A DNA stretch of 64,000 nt from assembly GCF_016595465.1 (NCBI RefSeq), contig NZ_JAENIK010000004.1:62001-126000 (forward strand). Reading direction: 5' to 3'. Made by a program: the position numbers and the translations under genes. Under the pieces are notes generated by a model that was not told the origin of the DNA, did no database searches, and was given only the letters and a program-made list of their open reading frames with translations. Shown one piece after another: positions 52,060 through 61,351 of the stretch. Origin of the DNA: Luteolibacter yonseiensis. Its GTDB lineage: Bacteria; Verrucomicrobiota; Verrucomicrobiia; Verrucomicrobiales; Akkermansiaceae. How positions within the stretch are numbered: the stretch's first letter is position 1; each line of letters opens with the position of its first letter.

Positions 52060-52857
52060 ATGGATTTCACCATCATCACTCCGAACCTGAACTACGGCCG
52101 CTTCCTCGGGGACTGCCTCGCGAGCGTGGCGGGACAGGAAGGAGTGACGTTGGAGCATCTGGTTTTCGACGCAGGGTCAACGGATGAAAGCGCGGCGGTC
52201 GCGGCACGTTTTCCCCACATTGCCTGGATCCGGGAAAAGGACGAGGGCATGTCCGATGCGATCAACAAGGGCTTCGACCGCGCGCGGGGAGACTGGGTCA
52301 TCTGGTTGAACGCTGATGACAGGTTCAAGCCCGGGGCACTCGCGCGAACGCTGGCGGAATTGAAAAAATCCGATGCGGACGTGGTGTACGGCGACTATGA
52401 TTTCATTGATGAATCCGGCGGATTCACCCGCCACATGAAGGTCCCCCGCTGGTCTTCATTCATCCACATCTATCATCATTGCTATGTTCCATCCACGGCG
52501 GCCTTCTATCGGAACCGGACGATCATCCGGGAAGGGCACCGGTTGCGGAAGGATTTCCGCTATGTGATGGACGGAGAGTTTTACGCGAGGCTGGATTCCA
52601 TCGGAAAAAAATTCCAACACATCCCGGTCAACATCGCGGACTTCCGCATGCATGGAGGAAACGCCTCGCAGCGCCACCTGACAAAGGAACGGAACATGGA
52701 CACCGTGCTCGCGGCGGAGTTCCAGCACGTGGAGTCCCGCGCGATCCGCAGGGTTTACGGGCACACCCTTTTCAAGGATCCTTATCTGGAGGGCCTGATC
52801 GACGGACTGTTCTCCCTGCTCTCCCGCGCGTGGAAAGTGATTCTGAAATGGACATGA
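52060..52857 (+). CDS. Family 2 glycosyltransferase (WcaA-like subgroup)
   Basis: 265 aa. FTIITPNLNYGRFLGDCLASV, EHLVFDAGSTDESAAVAARF, REKDEGMSDAINKGFDRARGDWVIWLNADDRFKPGAL, DVVYGDYDFI, YHHCYVPSTAAFYRNRTI and YVMDGEFYARL. Closely related to the gene at 38747. Overlaps the next GT2 gene by ATGA. Substrate unknown. Confidence 0.9.
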   Translation: MDFTIITPNLNYGRFLGDCLASVAGQEGVTLEHLVFDAGSTDESAAVAARFPHIAWIREKDEGMSDAINKGFDRARGDWVIWLNADDRFKPGALARTLAELKKSDADVVYGDYDFIDESGGFTRHMKVPRWSSFIHIYHHCYVPSTAAFYRNRTIIREGHRLRKDFRYVMDGEFYARLDSIGKKFQHIPVNIADFRMHGGNASQRHLTKERNMDTVLAAEFQHVESRAIRRVYGHTLFKDPYLEGLIDGLFSLLSRAWKVILKWT

Positions 52858-53765
52858 AACCGGATTCGTTCCAGCCACGTGTCGCCGCGGTTTTCGCGAC
52901 CATGAACCGCGCGGAAACCGCCTTGGCCTGCGTGATGGCGCTTGCCCGCCAGACCACTCCTCCGGAGTGGGTGTTCGTCGCGGACAATTGTTCGACGGAT
53001 GACACGGTAAGCGCCTTAGGCTCGTTGGAACATCTCCCGTTCACACTGGTCGTGCACTCGATGCCGGACAATCTGGGCAATGCTGGAGGCGTCCGGGCCG
53101 TGATGGAGCTCGCATTCGAGGGGGGAGCCGACGCGGTCTGGATTCTGGACGACGACTCATGGCCGCGGGAACCCGCGCTTGAGGCGATGCTGGAGGGCCC
53201 CTGGGACCCTCATGTCGTGCGGCACCCGCTTCAGATCGATCCGCGCTCGGGCAAATTCACCTGGCCCCTCCAGATCCGTGACGGCGACGGTTGGAAATTG
53301 GTGTGGACCGAGGCCGAACTGCCCGCCGGAGCAAAGGTCCCGAGCAGGATCTCATGGACGGGAGCCCTCCTGCCGAAGGAGGTCCGGAAAAAGGTGGGCC
53401 CGGTGAACGGGGATCTTTTCATCCGGGGGGAGGACGAGGAATATCCATGGAGGATCGAACAGGCGGGTTTCACGCAGGAGGCCATCCGTGGCGCGGTGAT
53501 GGATCATCCGGGACCTCTGGATGTGGTTCACTGGCACTTTCTTGGAAAAAGCTTTTTCTTCGAACGGGGGCTGGCGGATTGGAAGCTCTACTACAAGGTG
53601 CGGAACATGATCTGGCTGAAGCGCGGACAGGCCGGTGGCCCGGCCGCGCTGCGCATGGCGGTGGTTTATGCCTTCGCCGCGATCCTGATCGATGGATGGA
53701 ACCGCATCCCGCTGCTCCGCCGTGCGATCTCGGACGGATGGAGCGGCCGCTTGGGCAAAATGTGA
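52854..53765 (+). CDS. Family 2 glycosyltransferase (GlfT2/rhamnosyltransferase-like)
   Basis: 303 aa. VAAVFATMNRAETALACVMALARQ, VFVADNCSTDDTVSAL, MPDNLGNAGGVRAVMELAFEGGADAVWILDDDSWP (DDD metal site), SWTGALLPKEVRKKVGPVNGDLFIRGEDEEYPWRIEQAG, and DVVHWHFLG near the C-terminus, as in galactofuranosyl- and rhamnosyltransferases of the GlfT2/WbbL group. A UDP-Galf donor would be available from glf at 5142. ATG 52854 gives an ATGA overlap; ATG 52848 is two codons earlier. Confidence 0.85.
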   Translation: MKPDSFQPRVAAVFATMNRAETALACVMALARQTTPPEWVFVADNCSTDDTVSALGSLEHLPFTLVVHSMPDNLGNAGGVRAVMELAFEGGADAVWILDDDSWPREPALEAMLEGPWDPHVVRHPLQIDPRSGKFTWPLQIRDGDGWKLVWTEAELPAGAKVPSRISWTGALLPKEVRKKVGPVNGDLFIRGEDEEYPWRIEQAGFTQEAIRGAVMDHPGPLDVVHWHFLGKSFFFERGLADWKLYYKVRNMIWLKRGQAGGPAALRMAVVYAFAAILIDGWNRIPLLRRAISDGWSGRLGKM

Positions 53766-53775
53766 ACTTCGTGAC

Positions 53776-54534
53776 ATGACCTCTCATTTGAAATCCCTTA
53801 TCCGCCAGTTGTTCTACCGCTCCGGAACCTTCCAGAACTTGGTTGGCTTCTTTTCGGTATTGTCCGGCCGCACTCGCGGAATGGGAATCTCCCATCTCGC
53901 GTCCTACCGGGAAAATGACGCCATCGGCCCGCTGCAGAGGGATGAGGCGATCGCCCTCTTCGGGATCATCCGCAGCCTGCGGCCGAAGGTGGTGGTGGAG
54001 TTCGGTTTTTTCCATGGCCACAGCGCCTTCAATTTTCTCCAGGCGCTTTCCGGCGATGCGCGTTTGTTCAGCTATGACATCGACCCGGAATCCATCAGAC
54101 GCGCGAAGTCGGAATTCGGTTTCGATCGCAGGTTCACCTTCATTGCCAAATCCCAGACGGAATTCGATGCGGCGGATGTCGGTCGGCGGGAAATCGACTT
54201 CGTGTTTTTCGATGCCGCGCACGAATTGGACCTGAACCAGGAGACGTTCCGCAGGATCGCGCCTCATCTCGCACCGGAAGGAATGATGGCGGTGCACGAC
54301 ACGGGACTGTGGCCGCGGGAATATTTCGAAAGCATCCACCACGAGTTCGAGCGCGGCATGCCCGGGGAATGGGTGACGGAAAACCTCTACGCGCACCAAC
54401 CCGGCGAGCGACGGTTCATTGATTGGATCTTGTCGGAATACCCGGAATTCTCCGCGATCCACTTTCACTCCACCGCGACGCTGCGGCACGGCTTCTCGCT
54501 GCTCCAGCGCAGACGCTCCCTCAGCCAGGGATGA
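53776..54534 (+). CDS. Class I SAM-dependent methyltransferase (Methyltransf_24 type)
   Basis: 252 aa. KVVVEFGFFHGHSAFNFLQAL (motif I, EFGxxxGxS), RLFSYDIDPESIRRAKSEF, IDFVFFDAAHELDLNQETFRRIAPHLAPEGMMAVHDTGLW (DxAH and HD metal-type residues typical of this class). Last gene of the co-directional array. Its 3' end overlaps the convergent VanZ-like gene by 70 bp, so either gene could be slightly shorter in reality. Substrate unknown. Confidence 0.82.
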   Translation: MTSHLKSLIRQLFYRSGTFQNLVGFFSVLSGRTRGMGISHLASYRENDAIGPLQRDEAIALFGIIRSLRPKVVVEFGFFHGHSAFNFLQALSGDARLFSYDIDPESIRRAKSEFGFDRRFTFIAKSQTEFDAADVGRREIDFVFFDAAHELDLNQETFRRIAPHLAPEGMMAVHDTGLWPREYFESIHHEFERGMPGEWVTENLYAHQPGERRFIDWILSEYPEFSAIHFHSTATLRHGFSLLQRRRSLSQG

Positions 54535-55625
54535 CGGACGGCGGCGAGGCCGAGCGCGATGCCCGTGGCATCACAGAGGAGATCGAAGACATCCACCCTG
54601 TCGAAGCCGTAGCCGAAGCAGACCTGTGCGGCTTCGATACTGACGGACAGGATGACGCCCAGCGACATCGCGGGTGATCTTCCGGCCAAACAAGCGATCA
54701 GGAGCGTGGGAGTGAACAAGAGGATGATGTGCAGCAACGGCCGGGCTTTCGCCGCATATACCTTGACCAGGAGGGTGAGATCCCCCTTGTGGGGGATTTT
54801 TCCGGCGGATGGTAAAACTGCGGGTGGAACATTCATCTGATCCGCCGCCACCCGGGATGCGGTTTCCGTCCGTGCCGGAACGATCCGCTCCCCCATTTGG
54901 AACGGAGCGGCCAGCGGATGCAATGACTTCCACGGCCCCGGCACCACGAAATAGAGGAACATGAACAACCAGATGAAAGCCGCGGCGGACGCCCGCAGGA
55001 GTCCGACCCTCCCGCCACATCGGCACCATGCGAGGGCCCAGGCGAAGCAACTGGAAATCAGGAACCAGCGCCCGATCTTCCAAAGCCAGCGCTCCCGCAC
55101 CACGGTGATTTCCAGTTGGGAGATTTCATAAAAACCACTGCTCCCCAGATTCTCAAATCGCAAGGCTGGTGTGGCCGGTGATTTCTCCGGCCGCATAACC
55201 TGTTCGATGGATTTTCCGGTGGAGGTGCCCGTCAGTGAAAAAATCGGATCATTCTCCACTTCTCCGGAAATGGGTGACGACCACTCGATGATCCCGCGCC
55301 CGTCCTCCCATTTTTCAGCCCCGGGTTCGAGGTTCTGGGAAGAGGTCCGGAGGGTCACATGAATGTGATCCACCGCCGGGATTTGCGGAATATCCGGTTT
55401 GAGCACCACCTGCCCGACGCCGGGCGCGGCGGAAAGCCTGAGAACCGGGCTCGTTTCGGTTCCGGTCCATGCAGCTCCGGGTGGGAGCTGCGGTCCCAGC
55501 TTCAAATCGCGGAGTTGGAGGGTGGGATACCCGGGAACCCGTTCGAAACGAAACTGCCAGAGGAAAAAAAGCGCCGCCAGCAACAAAACCGGCATACCGA
55601 AGAGAGTGAGGCGGCGCATTTCCAT
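54465..55625 (-). CDS. VanZ-like domain membrane protein
   Basis: 386 aa. An N-terminal membrane helix (LTLFGMPVLLLAALFFLWQF) is followed by an outer domain of about 160 aa rich in beta-type sequence, then about five hydrophobic segments, the last three with a VanZ-like region: SLGVILSVSIEAAQVCFGYGFDRVDVFDLLCDATGIALG (SxxEExQ-like and DxxDLxxNxxGxxxG pattern). VanZ proteins of this kind accompany exosortase/EPS loci. ATG 55625 chosen. It is convergent with the array and overlaps its last gene by 70 bp. Role unknown. Confidence 0.75.
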   Translation of the reverse strand: MEMRRLTLFGMPVLLLAALFFLWQFRFERVPGYPTLQLRDLKLGPQLPPGAAWTGTETSPVLRLSAAPGVGQVVLKPDIPQIPAVDHIHVTLRTSSQNLEPGAEKWEDGRGIIEWSSPISGEVENDPIFSLTGTSTGKSIEQVMRPEKSPATPALRFENLGSSGFYEISQLEITVVRERWLWKIGRWFLISSCFAWALAWCRCGGRVGLLRASAAAFIWLFMFLYFVVPGPWKSLHPLAAPFQMGERIVPARTETASRVAADQMNVPPAVLPSAGKIPHKGDLTLLVKVYAAKARPLLHIILLFTPTLLIACLAGRSPAMSLGVILSVSIEAAQVCFGYGFDRVDVFDLLCDATGIALGLAAVRHPWLRERLRWSSEKPCRSVAVE

Positions 55626-55840
55626 CGCCAAGAAGCATGCCTCAGGCAAATTTCCAATCTAATTCCCGTAACGGTTTCGATTCAAGCCGTTCGCATGCTC
55701 GTCGCTTGACCAAATCGGAAGCAGCCATCAGTCTCCGCGCGTGGTGATACTGGCGCAGCTGCCGCCGGCTGCCCTCCTCCCTTGCTCCTGGATAACTGCA
55801 ACAGCTCCCCCGCCCCACTTTACCAGCCCGTTATCGACCC

Positions 55841-57235
55841 ATGGCTATCAGCCGCAAAGATTCGTTCACCATCCAGGCCTTGCAGCTCTCGGACGCCCTG
55901 TTGGTTTGGCTGGCATTCTGGCTGGGTGGAATCGCCCGGGTCTGGCTTGGTTGGGCGAACGACGATGAAGCGGTGCTGCAATCCATGAACTGGGCTCTCT
56001 ACATCGCGGTCCCGTTCACTCCCCTGGTCATCGAACGGTTCGGATTTTACGACCATCTCCGGCACAAGGGTACCAGCACCGCCCTATGGCAGCTCATCCG
56101 GGGGTTGCTCGTCATCGCCCTGATCATGGGACTGTTCGTGGTTTTCGCCCAAATTGCCGGAACAAGGCGGTTGGTTCTCGGACTGGGGTTGAGCTTGTCG
56201 TTTCTCCTGCTGATCGTGCGGGACCGCGTCACCCATGTCTGGCTGAAGAAACGGATCGCAAGTGATTACAATAAAGAGCGCATCGTCCTCGCCGGATCAG
56301 GCGATGAAATGACGGAACTCCTGGCGGAACTCGATCCGGAGATCACCTCCAGTTGGAAAGTGGTCGACCATTTCGACCTCGGGAAGCGGGACGTGCTGGA
56401 GCTTTTCGCCCTGCTGAAAGAGCAATCCGTAAGCCGTGTGGTGTTTTCCGCGAAAAATACGGAATTCGAGAAAGTCGCCCGTGCCGTGGAAGCATGCGAG
56501 CTGCAGGGAGTCGAGGCGTGGATCGCGGCTTCGTTCATCCGCACCCAGATCGCCCGCCCGGTTTTTGATGCCATTGGAAACAAGCCCATGCTGGTGCTGC
56601 GTTCGACTCCCGAACTTTCGTGGGAATTGCTGTGCAAGGAGGTTTTCGACCGGGTGGGTGCGGCGATGATACTCGCAGCGTGTTCCGGATTCTGGCTCTT
56701 CGCCATGCTCGGCATCATGCTGAAAAGTCCGGGGGCTCCCGTATTTTTCCCCCAGATGCGTGCGGGACGCTACGGCAAGCCGTTCCGCATGTGGAAATTC
56801 CGGACGATGGTGCCGGATGCGGACAAGATGCTGGACCAGATCAAGGCCGACCATGGAAACCAGATGGAGGGGCCGGTTTTCAAGCTGCAGAACGACCCCC
56901 GGATCTTTCCATTTGGAGCCTTCCTGCGGAAGTACAGCATCGATGAGCTGCCACAGCTGGTCAACGTGCTCAAGGGTGACATGAGCTTGGTCGGCCCCCG
57001 CCCGCTGCCCATTTACGAGGTGGACGCGTTTGGCGACATCTCCCACCGTCGGCGGCTGAGCGTGAAACCCGGCATCACCTGCGAATGGCAGGCGGGCGGA
57101 CGGAACACGATCACGAGTTTCGAAGAATGGGTGGCGATGGATCTGCGGTACATCGACAACTGGTCGCTGTGGTTGGACATCAAGATTCTGCTCAGGACCA
57201 TCCCCGCCGTTTTTTTCGGCAAGGGAGCGGCCTGA
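55841..57235 (+). CDS. Exopolysaccharide polyprenyl glycosylphosphotransferase (WbaP/EpsE-like initiating enzyme)
   Basis: 464 aa. Four N-terminal hydrophobic segments, a Rossmann-like region with RIVLAGSGDEMTELLAELD, a further membrane helix (AAMILAACSGFWLFAMLGIML), then the catalytic C-terminal part: KSPGAPVFFPQMRAGRYGKPFRMWKFRTMVPDADKML, RKYSIDELPQLVNVLKGDMSLVGPRPLP, and RRLSVKPGITCEWQAGGRN. It transfers a sugar-1-phosphate to undecaprenyl phosphate, the first step of the repeat unit. The 215-bp upstream gap separates it from the VanZ-like gene (divergent). Confidence 0.95.
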   Translation: MAISRKDSFTIQALQLSDALLVWLAFWLGGIARVWLGWANDDEAVLQSMNWALYIAVPFTPLVIERFGFYDHLRHKGTSTALWQLIRGLLVIALIMGLFVVFAQIAGTRRLVLGLGLSLSFLLLIVRDRVTHVWLKKRIASDYNKERIVLAGSGDEMTELLAELDPEITSSWKVVDHFDLGKRDVLELFALLKEQSVSRVVFSAKNTEFEKVARAVEACELQGVEAWIAASFIRTQIARPVFDAIGNKPMLVLRSTPELSWELLCKEVFDRVGAAMILAACSGFWLFAMLGIMLKSPGAPVFFPQMRAGRYGKPFRMWKFRTMVPDADKMLDQIKADHGNQMEGPVFKLQNDPRIFPFGAFLRKYSIDELPQLVNVLKGDMSLVGPRPLPIYEVDAFGDISHRRRLSVKPGITCEWQAGGRNTITSFEEWVAMDLRYIDNWSLWLDIKILLRTIPAVFFGKGAA

Positions 57236-57303
57236 CAGCGATGTTTTCTTGATCAGAATTTCCGGATGAACCGCCGGATCATTTCCCAGATTTCCCAACG
57301 GAC

Positions 57304-59508
57304 ATGCCCGCCCTCTCAGCCATATTCCTCGTCCTCGCGTTCGTTCTTTCCGTAACGGTGGGGTCGCAGACCAAGCCTTGGACATGGGGGGTGGGGTTGC
57401 TTCCGCTGGGAGTCGCGGCGTCCGCGGCACTCCCCGTATTCTGGCGGAAGGGCCGGTTTTCCGCGGACTTCGGACTATTGGCACTTGGCGCGCTCGCGGC
57501 GGGCTGGTTCGCGTGGCGGGCGCTGACTTCGCCGGTGACGGAACTCGGCCAGGCGGATCTGCTGTTGCTTGCGGTGGTGATGGGAGTGTTCGTGAGCCTG
57601 AGGGCCATCGAAGGTAACGAATTGGCTGAGAAAATCCTCGTTTGGGGAATCGCCCTGCTGCTGCTGGCCAATGTGGTGGTGATGGGCAGGCAGATGATCG
57701 ACCCCTCGTTCACTCCGGTTTTCCGTTCACGCAGTAATTCGGCGATAACCGGCTTCCTAACCCACTACAGTGAATCCGCGAACTATCTCATCGCTTCGAC
57801 GCTGTTGGTTGGAGCAGCCGCCTTGTTCGGCAGGCACTCGATGGTCACGCGGATCGTGTGGCTGTTGATCGCGGCCGCGGGGTTGGCGTTTATCGGGACA
57901 AGTCCGTCGCGGGGTGGCATCCTTGGAGCCGCCGTGGGCGGAGGAGTCTTCGCGATGGCCGCGCTGATGGTTGGAAAACGGCGGCAGGCGCGCTGGTTCC
58001 CCTACGCATTGGTGGCCATCCCCGTCGTCGGACTGGTTATCGGCGCGTTCCTCATGATGGGCTGGCAGAACGCCCAAGACATGCGCGGCATCGAGCCGGG
58101 CATGGAAATGGTTTTGGACAACAGCTCCCGTCTCTATTTCCTCGGGATGGCCCTGTCGTGCATCGGACTGCATCCGCTCGCAGGCGGTGGAAGCCGGAGT
58201 TTCAGTTGGGAATGTTTCCGGTTCGGAGATGGAAAGGCGCAGGGTGACATCATCACCCACAAGCCGGAACTGGTGCATAACGAACTGGTGCAGGCGGCCA
58301 CGGACTACGGCCTTATCGGAGCCGGATTGCTGACCGCCTTGCTCGGTGCGTTGGTGATCGTCGCCATGATCAGGATCCTGCTGTCCGATTCCGACCGCAC
58401 GTCCAACACCGGGGATGCATGGAGGCTGGGTGGATTGGCGGCACTCGCCGGCATGTTCACCCAATCCTGCTTCAGCTTCGTGTTCCATCTCCTGCCCGGC
58501 ATCCTGTTGCTCGGAATATGCCTCGGCATGATTTCCAGGACTCCGCCGAAGGATGTCCGTGGGCCCCGGCTCATCGGATCAAAGGCGCTCCTCTCTCTCG
58601 CGGCCGTCGGATGCGTGCTCCTTCTGATTCCCTTCGGCTGGAAGGGGAGTCGTGTGACGGCGGCCTTGTGGCCCGTTTATTTCAGCAAGACGCCGCTCAC
58701 CACGGAGGAGTCGCGCATTGATGCGCTTACGGAAGCCCTCCGCATCTGGCCCCAGCCTTCACTCTTCAAGGAGCGGGCATTCAGCTATCAGCAATCCGCG
58801 GTTTCCAGCGAAGGCGCCGATTTCGAACTGGCGACCACCAAGGCGATCGAGAACTACGAACAAACGGAACAGCTCCATCCTTACGATCCCAATCCGGTCG
58901 TCAACCGTGCGAATCTTCTCAGTTTGCTCAAAAAAGACACGGAAGCCGAAGCAGCCTACAACCGGGCGATCCGATTGCAGGGTGGGATGGAACCGTGTTT
59001 CCACGCCCGCTTCTCATTTGCCAAACATCTCATGACCAAAGCGCTCCGCCAGTTTGACGCAACAGACCCGTCGGCGGCCCTGGTCACGATGGAGTCCTCG
59101 GCACAACAGATGGAGGAATCCCTCAAACAAATGCACTGGGAGACGCCGGACATGGGAGGCCCCCGGGTTTACATCCATGAAAATCTCGGTTCGGCCCGCG
59201 AGGCGAACGGGGATTACAAGGGAGCCATGGCTGCCTATGACTTCGCCTCGACACTCGTCAATGGAGGCCGGGTCCACTACCGTGCGGGCCTCCTCTATGG
59301 CAAAATGGCGGATTCCGCCTGGTCTTCCCGCCGTCCGGGAGAGGCGCTCGGATTTTTCATGGAGGCGAAAAAACGCATCCTTCAAGCCAGGCAGTCACTT
59401 CCGACCCATGTGACTCCCGAACAACGGGCGGAATACCTCAGTTACCTGGACAAATCGATTTCCTATCTCCAAGGCGCGAAGGTCGTTCCGGTTCCTCCCG
59501 CGAACTGA
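57304..59508 (+). CDS. O-antigen ligase family protein with C-terminal TPR region
   Basis: 734 aa. About eleven membrane segments to about residue 450 with the Wzy_C/WaaL region: FIGTSPSRGGILGAAVGG, MVLDNSSRLYFLGMALSCIGLHPLAGGGSRSFSWECFRF (RxxxxxxA and GxG/S pattern), and THKPELVHNELVQAATDYGLIGAGLLTALL (HNxxxxxxxExGxxG-like). Residues about 480-720 form helical TPR-like repeats (YEQTEQLHPYDPNPVVNRANLLSLLKK and so on). This architecture is usual in exosortase-linked EPS loci. The TPR part is probably periplasmic. Its stop is 4 bp from the convergent epsI stop. Confidence 0.88.
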   Translation: MPALSAIFLVLAFVLSVTVGSQTKPWTWGVGLLPLGVAASAALPVFWRKGRFSADFGLLALGALAAGWFAWRALTSPVTELGQADLLLLAVVMGVFVSLRAIEGNELAEKILVWGIALLLLANVVVMGRQMIDPSFTPVFRSRSNSAITGFLTHYSESANYLIASTLLVGAAALFGRHSMVTRIVWLLIAAAGLAFIGTSPSRGGILGAAVGGGVFAMAALMVGKRRQARWFPYALVAIPVVGLVIGAFLMMGWQNAQDMRGIEPGMEMVLDNSSRLYFLGMALSCIGLHPLAGGGSRSFSWECFRFGDGKAQGDIITHKPELVHNELVQAATDYGLIGAGLLTALLGALVIVAMIRILLSDSDRTSNTGDAWRLGGLAALAGMFTQSCFSFVFHLLPGILLLGICLGMISRTPPKDVRGPRLIGSKALLSLAAVGCVLLLIPFGWKGSRVTAALWPVYFSKTPLTTEESRIDALTEALRIWPQPSLFKERAFSYQQSAVSSEGADFELATTKAIENYEQTEQLHPYDPNPVVNRANLLSLLKKDTEAEAAYNRAIRLQGGMEPCFHARFSFAKHLMTKALRQFDATDPSAALVTMESSAQQMEESLKQMHWETPDMGGPRVYIHENLGSAREANGDYKGAMAAYDFASTLVNGGRVHYRAGLLYGKMADSAWSSRRPGEALGFFMEAKKRILQARQSLPTHVTPEQRAEYLSYLDKSISYLQGAKVVPVPPAN

Positions 59509-59512
59509 TCCC

Positions 59513-60253
59513 TCAGTGGGTGATCTGCTTCCAATTGATCTGCCCCTCTGAAAATTCAGTCAGGAATTTCACCAGCTTGGCATCCGCCTCCTCTTGGCTG
59601 ATTCCCTCCCCGTCTTCTCCCGGAATTTTTCCGTAGCTCATGGTGACGGTGACGTAGGCCCAGCGCTGGTCCATGCCACGAAGAAGGCGGTCCTGCATGT
59701 CGAGCAAGGTCCGCTTCAGGTGGTCGTTGGAAAGGCGGTCGTGCCCCACGAAAAAATAATAAGTGAGGCAGTTGTACTTCAGGTAGGTCTCGCGATCCTG
59801 CACCCGCAGGTCCTTTTTTCCCAAGACGGAAACCAACCGTTTTGTTTCCAATTCACGACCGTTCGAAAGTTTGAGCACGCTGCTGCTCGTACCCGTGATA
59901 TTGTGTCCCTGTGCCGGCATGCAGCGCTCCGGACGGTGGATGGAGTTATTGATGTCCGCCCCGGACAAGACGATCGACAGCTGGATGTTGTCCTGTGCCG
60001 GATTTCCGTAGGAGTTGATCTCCCCCGGCCTCTCCCGGTAGCACAGCCCTTTTGAGAACTGGGTATCCGGTGCGAGCGTCTTGATTTCCGCTTCCGAGGC
60101 GGGCTGCCCCTCGAACACCCATCCATCCATCTCCTGGGGCAGCTTCATTTCCACCGCCGACTGCGCGACGGCTCCGACTTTCGGGAGAAAGTAGATCGCG
60201 CTCAACGCGCCGCCCAAAAACAACGGCAATATCCAAGGTGGGGCTTTCATCAT
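59513..60253 (-). CDS. epsI: Exosortase-associated protein EpsI (DUF3485)
   Basis: 246 aa. One N-terminal membrane helix (WILPLFLGGALSAIYFLP), then an outer domain with NIQLSIVLSGADINNSIHRPERCMPAQGHNI, where HRPERCxPAQG with Cys111 is the EpsI signature, and YFFVGHDRLSNDHLKRTLLDMQDRLLRG. It is often fused to, or next to, exosortases; its function is not established, with proposed roles in EPS assembly or protein processing. ATGA overlap with the upstream exosortase gene; the ORF upstream of ATG 60253 lies within that gene. Confidence 0.93.
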   Translation of the reverse strand: MMKAPPWILPLFLGGALSAIYFLPKVGAVAQSAVEMKLPQEMDGWVFEGQPASEAEIKTLAPDTQFSKGLCYRERPGEINSYGNPAQDNIQLSIVLSGADINNSIHRPERCMPAQGHNITGTSSSVLKLSNGRELETKRLVSVLGKKDLRVQDRETYLKYNCLTYYFFVGHDRLSNDHLKRTLLDMQDRLLRGMDQRWAYVTVTMSYGKIPGEDGEGISQEEADAKLVKFLTEFSEGQINWKQITH

Positions 60254-61248
60254 TCGGTTTGCAAAGAGTTGGATGCGCCGGCCTTGTGATTCACCACCAC
60301 CCGCCGGAGGCGGCGTGCATCGGACTTCTTCCACGGCAGGCCGCCCTCGAGCAACGAATGGATCGCCAGCAGGAGAAGAAGGGAGAACGGGTAGAAGAGC
60401 AACAGGCCCGACCAATCATGCCAGGTGGTGGTGGCCCATTTCGCATCTCCGTATTCCGCGATGACGAAAATGGAAATGACGCGCAGCGCGTTACCGAGGA
60501 TGGCGAGCGGAAACGCGGCGAAGAACAACAGCACTTTTTTCCAGAACGCGATCTTCGCCACATACGCCCAGGCCGCTGAAATCATCAGCAGGGCCATCAG
60601 CGAGCGGATCCCGCTGCATCCCGCCGCGATGTCGAGCGGTTTCCAATCTCCCTTGATCGGCAGGACTTTCGTTCCCTCCACATAGGTCTCCACCCCGAAC
60701 AGGCTGGAACCGTGGTGGGCCATGGAGGTGGCGATCAGCTGCAGGTGGGTGGTCGCCTGTTGAAAGCTCGGCAGAGGAACGGCCAGCCATAGGAAAAACA
60801 CGGGAAACAGCAGCAGCTTCGCCGGCCGCCAGCCCCACAAATACAACACCGATCCCCACAGGATGAATGGCAGGCTTCCCACCGTGATGCGCGGTTGCAA
60901 CGTCCGGTAACCGGCGATGTAGGACAAAACGCCGATCAGCACCACCAGCAGCCCGAGAACATTCCCGTCACCCGCGGCGGCCTTCAAATCCTTGTAACGG
61001 TAGATCACCAGCCCCAGCGCGACGACAGGAACCAGCGGGCCGTGTTCGTAATCCAAGTCGGAATTCCAAGCGCTCATCAACCACCGGATCGCCGAATAGC
61101 TCCGATCGGAATTGTAACGGGACTCGATTCCGAAGAACCAGACCAGCAAGGCGGCCATTGCGGCCAGGCTTGCCCACAGCACCCATTGAGCCGGTCGGCC
61201 GGCAGGCTGAGGTCTGGTCGGGCCCGGTTGCGGAGGAGATAGGGACAT
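60250..61248 (-). CDS. Exosortase (Xrt)
   Basis: 332 aa integral membrane cysteine transpeptidase-like enzyme that processes C-terminal PEP-CTERM-type sorting tails of exported proteins. About eight hydrophobic segments. Catalytic residues are visible: Cys211 in DIAAGCSGIRSLMALL, Arg256 in LGNALRVISI and His277 in TTTWHDWSGLLLFYPFS. It forms an operon with epsI (ATGA overlap). No gene in this window ends with a recognisable PEP-CTERM tail, so its substrates lie elsewhere. The subtype was not determined. Confidence 0.94.
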   Translation of the reverse strand: MSLSPPQPGPTRPQPAGRPAQWVLWASLAAMAALLVWFFGIESRYNSDRSYSAIRWLMSAWNSDLDYEHGPLVPVVALGLVIYRYKDLKAAAGDGNVLGLLVVLIGVLSYIAGYRTLQPRITVGSLPFILWGSVLYLWGWRPAKLLLFPVFFLWLAVPLPSFQQATTHLQLIATSMAHHGSSLFGVETYVEGTKVLPIKGDWKPLDIAAGCSGIRSLMALLMISAAWAYVAKIAFWKKVLLFFAAFPLAILGNALRVISIFVIAEYGDAKWATTTWHDWSGLLLFYPFSLLLLLAIHSLLEGGLPWKKSDARRLRRVVVNHKAGASNSLQTE

Positions 61249-61351
61249 CAGGGGAGCGAAAGGGTGGGACGATTTCCGAGCAAAGTATTGCCGACAGCCG
61301 CTTCACTGTCAACAATCCCCCCGCCATCCGCCCAACGCTCCTTTTTCTCCT

